Positions 56,538 through 64,000 of a DNA stretch of 64,000 nucleotides are shown here, one piece after another. The DNA lies in the NCBI GenBank assembly GCA_001566295.1, contig KQ964256.1:310001-374000 (forward strand). The letters run 5' to 3'. Under the pieces are notes generated by a model. It was not told the origin of the DNA. It saw only the letters and a program-made list of their open reading frames with translations, and searched no databases. This DNA is from Microdochium bolleyi (Eukaryota > Ascomycota > Sordariomycetes > Xylariales > Microdochiaceae). Numbering within the stretch: the first letter of the stretch is position 1; the number at the start of each line of letters is the position of its first letter. Position numbers and translations under genes: made by a program.

Positions 56538-58349
56538 TCACTTCTTCTCCATCCACGACTTCAGCCGCGCGTGAAGCTGCGGTGCGCTCGTCTTGACAGC
56601 GTGCGACACCTTGATGAACGCCAGGTACAGCCCGACTGCCGCCCACACGCAGATGATGGTCAGCAGGCCCAGCACGAGCCTGGTGTCCACCGCCCGCCCG
56701 ACCATGAAGCGCCAAACGGCATCGCCAGCGTGGTGCAGGCTGTTCATCGCGGCCGACCTCGTCTCTTCGTGGAGCTGCCTCTGTGCCTCTCGCGTCTCCC
56801 GCTCCTCCACCGCGCCCAGCATCTTCCATGCCACCTTGTTGCCAATTTTCTCCCACGTCGCAGCCCGCGCCTGAGCGAGGCCGGCGCCCCTGAAGTGATC
56901 ACGGAGCTCAGCATTCGTGGCGAGCAGCTGCACCTTGTTGACGAACTCCTCGAGGTCTTCAGGAGGCGACAGGAACCCAGTCCGGCCATGGTCGATGATG
57001 TCGCTAGGACCACCTTCGTCGCGCGCAATGACGGGCACGCCGCTCGCCATGGCCTCGAGAACGACCAGGCCAAACGTCTCGGTGATGGAGCAGTGGAGGA
57101 AGATGTCTGCCGACGCATAGTGTGTCATGAGGTCCTCGCCAACCTTGAAGCCGGTGAATATGACCTTGCCCTTGTTAGTCGTGGCAGTGAACATGTCTTT
57201 GACTTCTTGCTCCACAACGGGGTTCCGGTTGCCACCAACAATGACCAGCTTGAAAGCCAGGCCTCGGCGGTCCAGCTCCTCCGCTGCCTGCGCAAGGAAG
57301 CCGTATCCCTTCTCGCCGGCGATCCGCGAACACGTGAACAGGATGATCTCGCCGTTGGGTGCCCACTGACGACGGAGCTCTTCGCTTCTGCGGCTTGGAT
57401 TGAAGCCGTCGGTGCTTACGCCGCGACGAAGGACGTCCATCTTGCCACCATCGATGCCGCAAGAGCCCTCGAGGTACCGGCGCACAAACTTGCTTGGGTA
57501 GAAGATCGTCTTGATCGACTCGTGTCGGAAAAGGTAGCTCTGGACCTTGCCAAAAACCCAGCTCGCGACCGTACCCAGAGGCGCCGGAAACAATATCTCA
57601 CAATAGCCTGCCAGGTCGGTCTGGAAGTTGCACAGGATGGGGACCTGTGCCTCCTTGGGCAGCTTGCGCAGCTGCAGCATCACCTGGAAACCCAGGGATG
57701 CGGGACTTGCGAGGTAGATCAGGTCCGGGGCCTGACCGAAAGTCCGTCGGTAGAGCTCAGACAGGCGCACGGGATACACTACGGATAGTTCCGGGTTGAC
57801 TGGCAGAGGGTACCCGGTGAGGCGGACCTCCTGCGTGAAGGTCGATGTGGCAGTGTCTGTGTCGATGGGCGTGAAGGTGTTGACCTGGGTGTGGTTGTGA
57901 GGTGCGACAACAGCGACGAGGGCACCCTGAGATCGAAGATGGTTGACGAGCATGAGAGTCGTCCGGGAGACGCCGTTGACGGGGCCGAAGGACTCTGTGC
58001 ACAGCAGGATGCGCCGGCCACGCAGGCTCGAGGGGAACTCTTCGAGGTTTGGAGTCGAGGAGTCCATCACGACCGCTTGTTTCACCTCGTAGGACGGTAG
58101 GATTGGCGTCGCCTTGTTGTCTTCGACATGTAAAGCCCGTCCTTTGCCGCCGGCCGCAGAAGACTGCTTAAAGTGCGAGCTGAGGTTCAGGTGCTGGCAG
58201 TAAGTCTGCCACTGCTTGGCGCGTGACTGGGTCACATCGCGGGAGAGGAGAGGGCTGGTCTCGTGTTTGGTAGCATCGTCGCCGTCCGCCGCAGGCCAGG
58301 GGCCGTGGGACGCACGGTAGTGCCGCTTGGTCATGGCGATGATGTTCAT
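56538..58349 (-). CDS. family 4 glycosyltransferase with C-terminal membrane anchor
   Basis: One exon; the chosen start Met56 of the long frame (58349) gives 603 residues, and an ATG at 58514 would add 55. The glycosyltransferase-4 core starts RRILLCTESFGPVNGVSRTT (nucleotide-sugar donor family, mannosyltransferase-like), and the donor site has the E-x7-E motif in SITETFGLVVLEAMASGVPV plus GGPSDIIDHGRTGFL. These resemble GDP-mannose-dependent alpha-mannosyltransferases. A single membrane segment near the end (LVLGLLTIICVWAAVGLYLAFI) and a short basic tail place the enzyme on a membrane. The 55 residues in front of Met56 hold nine Cys in 20 residues, which look non-coding; Met150 (58067) is also possible. 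Substrate and product are not known. Confidence 0.85.
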   Translation of the reverse strand: MNIIAMTKRHYRASHGPWPAADGDDATKHETSPLLSRDVTQSRAKQWQTYCQHLNLSSHFKQSSAAGGKGRALHVEDNKATPILPSYEVKQAVVMDSSTPNLEEFPSSLRGRRILLCTESFGPVNGVSRTTLMLVNHLRSQGALVAVVAPHNHTQVNTFTPIDTDTATSTFTQEVRLTGYPLPVNPELSVVYPVRLSELYRRTFGQAPDLIYLASPASLGFQVMLQLRKLPKEAQVPILCNFQTDLAGYCEILFPAPLGTVASWVFGKVQSYLFRHESIKTIFYPSKFVRRYLEGSCGIDGGKMDVLRRGVSTDGFNPSRRSEELRRQWAPNGEIILFTCSRIAGEKGYGFLAQAAEELDRRGLAFKLVIVGGNRNPVVEQEVKDMFTATTNKGKVIFTGFKVGEDLMTHYASADIFLHCSITETFGLVVLEAMASGVPVIARDEGGPSDIIDHGRTGFLSPPEDLEEFVNKVQLLATNAELRDHFRGAGLAQARAATWEKIGNKVAWKMLGAVEERETREAQRQLHEETRSAAMNSLHHAGDAVWRFMVGRAVDTRLVLGLLTIICVWAAVGLYLAFIKVSHAVKTSAPQLHARLKSWMEKK

Positions 58350-61308
58350 GATGAGTGCAAGTGGTGGTGCGGCGGGCGTGTGACCAGGGCGAGTGGTCTC
58401 GTGGTAAGAGAGAAGGTAGAAATCTTTGGCCGTGCAGCCACAACACGAGGGGAGATTGTCACAACAGACCTCGGGACACTTGAGACACGAGCATGTCTTG
58501 TACGAACGCCGCATATGTACCGCAGGCGGCGCCGGCGCCGCCTCGCGATGGCATCGAGTGCCGGAACGTCGAGGCTTGCCTGGCAGCTTGTCAGAGGGCG
58601 CGACGCAGACACGAGGAGCATGCTATTGGCGGGCAGAGCCTCGACCGCTCGTGCGGCATCGGTGGTCTGCCCCTCCCTCCACTTTGCGCGTGCCCGGGCT
58701 CGGGAACGCCACGGCATGGCCAGATTCGGAAGGATGGAGGATCGACTGAGTAAGGTTCGTGATCATGCTGGTAGGGAGGGGGCAACTTTGCCATGAGAAG
58801 CCCGGCATTCCTCTGCTTGAGAGCCTGCCAGCAGGGGGGTTATGCAGCCCAGGGCGGACGATAGCGATTGTGCATGTCGACGATCAGAGCCCGCCCACCC
58901 ACGCCTGAGGGATGGTCAGGCAGGTCGGGAAGATGCGCGGGATCTGACCCTCTGGACCCCCAAAGCGACAAGCCCTTTTGCTGAAGTGTTGTGAACTGTC
59001 CAATTAGAGCAGCGCGACCCAGCACGGCCGTCTCGGGGACTGCGCGCCAATGGGAGCACGAGGATCGATCACGTCCCTGCATCTGGAGCGGCTCGGGCCC
59101 GCTGATTGGCTGCGCAAGCTCACTTACACACGTCCAGAGCGACGACGTCTCTGCATGCCGCATGCTGCAGTGTGCAGTGTGCAGTGTGCACCTCAGATCC
59201 TGACGCGTAGGTTGCAGTCACGTTCCCCAGGCCTGGCTTTCCTGGCAAGCCCTGCCCTGAGTCGAGTCGTGGGTTGTTCGCCGAGCAGGGGTTCGTCGCT
59301 GATCACGGGACTGAAGCGGTGTCATTTGCATGGTCGCTGAAGGGGCGGGCCAGGCAAAGCCCGGGACAGAGAGGGTAACGTGAGGTCGAGATCTGGTCAT
59401 GTGCCGCGGGGCGGTCTTCTGCTGCAAGAACCCATGCTTGGCCTGGGGTTGGCTGCTCTGGTTGGTGCTGCTTTATCGTCGGGTGATCGCGGAAGCCCTC
59501 GCGAGACCAGGCGAACAACTCTCTTTCGACGACGGCGTGTGGCGTGGATAGAGCGGGCACGGGAGAGTTCTCTCCCGTGGCCCTGGGTGTTGATGCTCAA
59601 TATTTCCCTCCTTCCCTCCCTTCCCCAGTCGAAGACAGTCTCGTAATGAAACCCCGCGCGAGTTCGAGATTCTGGAGGAAAATGCGACTCGTTGGATTCA
59701 AGATAGGTCATTCAGGGCGACCCTCAGAAAATCACCGGTGTGGCATGTCCCTGCATCTTGCTCGCCTGAACTGTTGAGATGGAGACGCAGCGTGGATTGA
59801 TTGGATCTGTCTGTTGTATGTGCAGCATGCCTTTGAAGACGAGTCACCGCTGTACCATGGGGGAGCCTCTCAGTCCAGGTCGCATGGGAGAGTCATTCAT
59901 CAAACGAGACGGGCGTATGTACCAGATCGACCTTGGACAGTGGCGGGTTCTTGTTTGTCTAGGTGTGGCTGCCGTGTGTTAGTGGGTACGAGTCTATGAA
60001 AGTTGGCGGGGATGCTGTCGTGGCGCTTCTGATGGACTTCTCTACATTAGGTAACAGCACTGACTGACTGACTGTCACACGAAGTCTGTCGGCTGTTCGT
60101 TACTACTGGATATGAAACTAGGAAGATGACAATGCGGGAACAAATTTTCCCTCGAGAACTGTGAGGATAGTAAGGAAAATAAAGAAAAAGAGAAAAAAAA
60201 AACACTTGCGAGAAATCAAAACCAGTAAAGAACGGGATGTCGGAATGTAACATGCGTAAAAGCTATTTGGAGGAAATCTACAACGAAGGGAAACAGTTGG
60301 CCCGCAGAAAAGCCCTCCATCGTCAACTCAAATCCAGCACGTCTCCTCCGGTTTTCGTCAATTGTGCGTACTTTACCTTACAATTCAGACTCGGGGTGGC
60401 TCGCCAGGTCTGGCAAACGGCCTTGGGACGTTGCGCGTTATCACATCAGCTACAGCCGATCCTTGTTTCTGGGAAACAACCAGTGTGTCAGAACAACATT
60501 GGAGGCTCTAGATGCCTGACTCTGTAGAGTGCATCATATTCTACGCAACAAACCAATGTGGTGATACTGAGACGGCCAGTGTGGCCTCAGCGATACAGTT
60601 TCGGGGATACAGGGCTCAAGACGTGAGGCAAACGGGGATTGTTTCGCAGTTGGTGCGTACTAGTAGTAACGTCGTCGTGGTCTATCAGATCCTGAACTAC
60701 CGCGAAACAAGCATCTACCAAGCGATCTAGACCTGACATGAAAGCAACATTTTTCTTGGCGAAAATTTGCAGGCCAGCCTGGTTCGTACACAATACCCTG
60801 GAACGATCCAGTACATCCGCGGTCGAAAGCTGGGAACTGGCTGCTGGTGCCAATGTTCCTCTACGCACGAGTGAGCAAGCCCGAGGCGCGACCGGGCGAG
60901 CCGGGCATAAATCTGCGACCACGGACTCGGAGCAGGCTGACAAGCAGGCCAGGGAGGACAGCAAGCAGGTGGAGAGACCGAAGTGCGGAGTGCGGGGAAA
61001 TCGACGGGCAGGTGTTACATCATCCCTCGCAACCGGCGCTTGAAAAACGCCCGAAAGCGCAACCACAGTCGTCCCGCCTGCCCACTCCGCACGGCTGAAC
61101 CGCCTCCAACGGCAACAGCTTGGAACACTGCGGGTTTGGCGACCGGGGCCGATTGGAGCCGGCATACAACTTCTCATCGTGCTCGTTTCCGCAGGAAGCC
61201 TTGTTGCTTTTAGTTTTTGGAACTCCTTGTGCTTCTTCTCGTCTGCCCTTTCAGCTTTCCGTCTTTCGCGGCAATCCAGTCAGTCAGGACCACACAACCA
61301 CAGATCCC
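58350..61308. other. 2.9-kb intergenic region
   Basis: Holds the glycosyltransferase leader (58350-58514 may be coding) and the CoA-transferase promoter. Repeats seen: a TGTGCAG run (59165-59191), TGAC units (60058-60075), and an A8 run at 60193. A CCGAGG at 60881-60886 lies about 430 bases before the CoA-transferase. No gene is supported. Confidence 0.45.
59165..59191. repeat. TGTGCAG heptamer repeat
   Basis: Three and a half copies of a seven-base unit. Confidence 0.7.
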
Positions 61309-63117
61309 ATGGCGCACAAGATCTACCTCCGCGCAGCACGGCAGTTCAGCCACCGCTGGGCGGTGCCCGGCGCCTCGCAATATGCCAGGTTTGCGCCGGC
61401 GCTGTCTCGTCACTGCTACGCCGCCCAGCAGCAGCGTCGCTGGGAGTCGACGCGGGGCAGGTCGAAAGTGTACGACTCGGCCGACGACGCTATCGCCGAT
61501 CTGAAAGACGGGGATGTTCTGCTTAGCGCTGGATTTGGGCTCAGTGGTGTAGCCGGTATGTCTTGTCGAAGTCTTCCCGCCTTTGGGGGGGGGTTTCTCT
61601 ATGATTCGAGCCGGTCAAGCTTACCAAAATACTGACATCAAATCCACTACCCGACAGAAACCCTCATCCAGGCCATCCACCGCAAGGGCACCAAGAACCT
61701 GACCGCCGTCTCCAACAATGCCGGCGCGGGCGGCCGCGGGCTGGCCCTGCTCACAAAGGACCAGCGGCTCAGCCGCATCATCATGTCGTACCTCGGCGCC
61801 AACAAGGAGCTCGAGAAGCAGTACCTAACGGGCAAGATCGCGGTCGAGCTGTGCCCGCAGGGCACCCTCGCCGAGCGCCTGCGCGCCGCGGGCGCGGGGA
61901 TCCCCGCGTTCTTCACGGCGACGGGGGGCCGCACGTTTATCGAGACGGGCGAGATCCCGTACCGGTTCACGCCGGACGCGGTGCTCGAGAAGGGCAAGCC
62001 TCGCGAGACGAGGGTGTTCGGGGGAAAGTCGTACATCATGGAGGAGGCACTGCCGGGAGACGTGGCGATCCTGAGGGCGTGGAAGGTGGATGAGGCGGGA
62101 AACTGTGTTTTCAAGTGAGTTTGTTCTTTCGGGTCGCTGATGCCACACCCCCAGATTCTGCTTCCAATAAAATCAGGGGACGCAAACTGACACATCGACA
62201 CCACACCCCGCAGATACTCGACAAAGACATATGCCAGCGTCATGGCCAAGGCCGCGCGCATCGCCATCGTCGAGGCCGAGAACATTGTCCCGGTCGGCTC
62301 GCTGGACCCGGACCAGATCGACCTGCCGGGCATCTTCATCGACCGGATCGTCCCCGCGACGGCGCCAAAGGCCATTGAGAGCCTGAAGCTCGCACAGCCG
62401 ACACCCCAAGAATCTTCAGAGTCATCATCATCAGAAGTGTCGACCGGCAAGGGCCTACCCGCGCGGGACCGCATCGCCAAGCGCGCGGCCCAGGAGCTCA
62501 AGGAAGGCTACTACGTGAACCTAGGCGTTGGGATCCCCACGCTCGCGGCGTCGTACGTGCCCGAGGGCCGGACGGTGTGGCTGCAGTCCGAGAACGGCCT
62601 GCTCGGGATGGGGCCTTACCCCGCCACCAAGGAGGACGTGGACCCGGACCTGGTCAACGCGGGCAAGGAGACGGTCACGTTGCTCCCCGGCGCGAGCACG
62701 TTCGACTCGGCCGAGTCCTTTGGCATGATCCGCGGCGGGCACGTCGACGTCAGCATCCTGGGAGCGTTCCAGGTCTCCGCGTCGGGGGATCTCGCCAACT
62801 ACATGATCCCGGGGAAGGTGTTTAAGGGGATGGGCGGGGCGATGGATCTCGTGTCGAACCCGGAGCGGACCAAGATCGTGGTAGCGACTGAGCACACGGA
62901 CAAATACGGCGTCAGCAAGATCGTGCAGGACTGCCAACTCCCGCTGACGGGCAAGGGGGTGGTCAGCACCATCATCACCGATAAAGCGGTGTTCCAGGTC
63001 GACCGGATCAAGGGCGGGCTCACGCTCACCGAGACGGCCGAGGGCGTGAGCGTCGAGGACGTCAGGAAGATCACAGATGCCGAGTTTGCGGTCGCGGATG
63101 ATCTGAAGACGTTCTAA
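61309..63117 (+). CDS. mitochondrial succinyl-CoA:3-ketoacid CoA-transferase
   Basis: Exons 61309-61555, 61658-62114 and 62214-63117 (GTATGT and GTGAGT donors, CAG acceptors) give 535 residues. The enzyme (SCOT/OXCT type) moves CoA between succinate and acetoacetate or other ketoacids. The N-terminal presequence MAHKIYLRAARQFSHRW is mitochondrial in character. The alpha half (GFGLSGVAETLIQAIHRKGT, GGRTFIETGEIPYRF) precedes the beta half (GIPTLAASYV, QSENGLLGMGPYP); the catalytic glutamate is Glu361 in QSENGLLG. A Ser/Gln-rich linker (PQESSESSSSEVSTGKGL) joins the halves. A CCGAGG hexamer lies 430 bases upstream, so regulation together with fatty-acid use is possible but unproved. Confidence 0.93.
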
Positions 63118-63576
63118 GAGAAAAGGAAAGGGAAGGTGATTTGTATGTGTGATTTGGGTTTCGGATGCCGTTCTTGGGTTTTGAAGATGTTGTAGATACC
63201 TCTTGTCTTCTCTTTTCCTTCGCAGGCTGGTGTATATATGATAAGCATAAGAATGTCTGTCGACCTTGATCATTCCGGCCCTGTATCGCACTTGGCCAGA
63301 GTATTACTCGACACGAAAACTTGAATCGTGTATATTTTTGTACATAACGGCATCAGCTCGGAGACGCAGGTGATGACCTCTCGTGGCCGGTAACCTCACT
63401 CCTCAGCTCTCGCGGCCTCACAAACAGTGTGCTCCGGGCTTGAAAACAGAGAATTCCAGTATGTCTTCAAGACTTGCATGTCTATATCTACAGATGTATG
63501 CCAGACTCCCATATATATACACGATACGCTAACGACTGAAATAAATGCACTCCCCAATCCCCGCCGCGGCCATTGT
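63118..63576. other. convergent spacer
   Basis: About 460 bases holding the 3' flanks of the CoA-transferase and the edge gene. AT-rich, no gene. Confidence 0.45.
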
Positions 63577-64000
63577 CTACAACTTGCTCCCCATGCCCGG
63601 CGCGAACGTGGTCCCGCCGCCACCGCGGCCCGCAATGGCCTCGACGAGCCGGTCCACGCTCTCGAGCAGCCACACGTTGCCCTCGTCGGACGCGAGCCAC
63701 TCGCCGCCCTCGACCTCGTCCTCCCCGGGGCTCCGCGCGCCGCAGCCGTCCGCCGCGTGCCTCTCGTCGTACGCCTTGCGCAGGCCGAACACGTGGCTGA
63801 CGACCTGCGGGCCCACGCCCGTCTGCGCGCGCAGGCACGCGATGGCGACGAGGCTCGTGAGCACGCGGCCGACGCGCGCGCCATCGACGACGCCAGCGGC
63901 CCGCGCCTCGTCGCCGGATAAAGTGGCAGTGGCGGACGGGTCCGAGAGCAGGTTGGCGTAGTGCGAAGCCAGGATGTGCACAGGCAGGTCCGGGTGGCTC
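63577..64000 (-). CDS. partial gene at right edge, unrecognised (CMD/AhpD-like possible)
   Basis: The frame is open from the window edge to a stop at 63577; the upstream part is cut off, so the start is not visible (the first residues in view are SHPDLPVHILASHYANLL). About 140 residues are seen. They contain VLTSLVAIACLRAQTGVGPQ and VVSHVFGLRKAYDE, which resemble helices of the carboxymuconolactone decarboxylase/AhpD-like family in some fungal proteins, but no CxxC pair is seen in the visible part. A more acidic region (GEDEVEGGEWLASDEGN) follows, then LLESVDRLVEAIAG. Codon use is like that of real genes. The assignment is weak; the open frame itself is well supported. Confidence 0.6.
   Translation of the reverse strand, partial: SHPDLPVHILASHYANLLSDPSATATLSGDEARAAGVVDGARVGRVLTSLVAIACLRAQTGVGPQVVSHVFGLRKAYDERHAADGCGARSPGEDEVEGGEWLASDEGNVWLLESVDRLVEAIAGRGGGGTTFAPGMGSKL

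Noticed and set aside
41986..63117. Thiolase and CoA-transferase as one co-regulated cluster
   Set aside because: They are 18 kb apart with unrelated genes between; functional linkage is metabolic only.
1..64000. CRISPR array, secondary-metabolite cluster, intact transposon
   Set aside because: No regular spaced repeats, no PKS/NRPS/terpene core genes, no transposase, reverse transcriptase or long terminal repeats were recognised.

Overview
This window is nuclear DNA of a filamentous ascomycete (Pezizomycotina, most likely a Sordariomycete). The genes are mostly broken by one to five short introns (about 55-125 bases) with GTRNGT donors, CTAAC/CTGAC branch points and YAG acceptors. Coding DNA is GC-rich with C/G-ending codons, and the best-recognised proteins (SPF1-type P5A ATPase, CDP-diacylglycerol synthase, ATRIP/Rad26-UVS-3-like checkpoint protein, PTS2 thiolase, GH128 glucanase, DUF7730-type proteins) are typical of that group. 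Species and chromosome cannot be read from the sequence. No bacterial features, CRISPR array, rRNA, confident tRNA or intact transposon was seen.

Layout. 0.9-4.1 kb: a TDT-family anion/dicarboxylate transporter (+), the remnant of a small gene broken by one in-frame stop, and a secreted Ser/Thr-rich protein with a carbohydrate-binding-like C-terminus (-). 4.1-9.7 kb: a gene-poor stretch with a cluster of short hairpins near 5.3 kb. 9.7-12.6 kb: a membrane-anchored six-hairpin glycosidase. 13.2-17.3 kb: SPF1-like ER P5A ATPase. 18.7-23.8 kb, minus strand: CDS1 (phosphatidate cytidylyltransferase) and an ATRIP/Rad26-like DNA-damage checkpoint protein. 25.4-30.1 kb: two tandem DUF7730/F-box-like paralogues with an intron at the same codon position. 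31.1-35.7 kb: an amidase-signature enzyme and an EamA/DMT transporter. 36.4-37.3 kb: beta-carbonic anhydrase with a possible second start. 39.6-43.3 kb: a secreted GH128 glucanase and the peroxisomal 3-ketoacyl-CoA thiolase. 45.2-46.9 kb: a degenerate tandem repeat in front of an unrecognised gene. 48.8-53.6 kb: a Whi5/Nrm1-like G1/S repressor and a His/Arg/Asp-rich protein with a glycine zipper. 54.4-58.3 kb, minus strand: an unrecognised single-pass membrane protein and a GT4 glycosyltransferase. 61.3-63.1 kb: mitochondrial 3-oxoacid CoA-transferase. 63.6 kb to the edge: a partial gene on the minus strand.

The window is mainly housekeeping: ER membrane biology (SPF1, CDS1), checkpoint and cell-cycle control (Rad26/ATRIP, Whi5-like), acyl-CoA and ketoacid metabolism (thiolase, CoA-transferase), CO2 hydration, and extracellular or cell-wall carbohydrate enzymes. 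There is no secondary-metabolite cluster and no clear new multi-gene system. The observations most worth following are the shared-intron paralogue pair, the broken small ORF, the hairpin cluster, the 36-base terminal exon of CDS1, the small first exon that carries the peroxisomal signal of the thiolase, and the degenerate repeat at 45.2-45.75 kb. All exon boundaries were inferred by hand from splice motifs and frame continuity.
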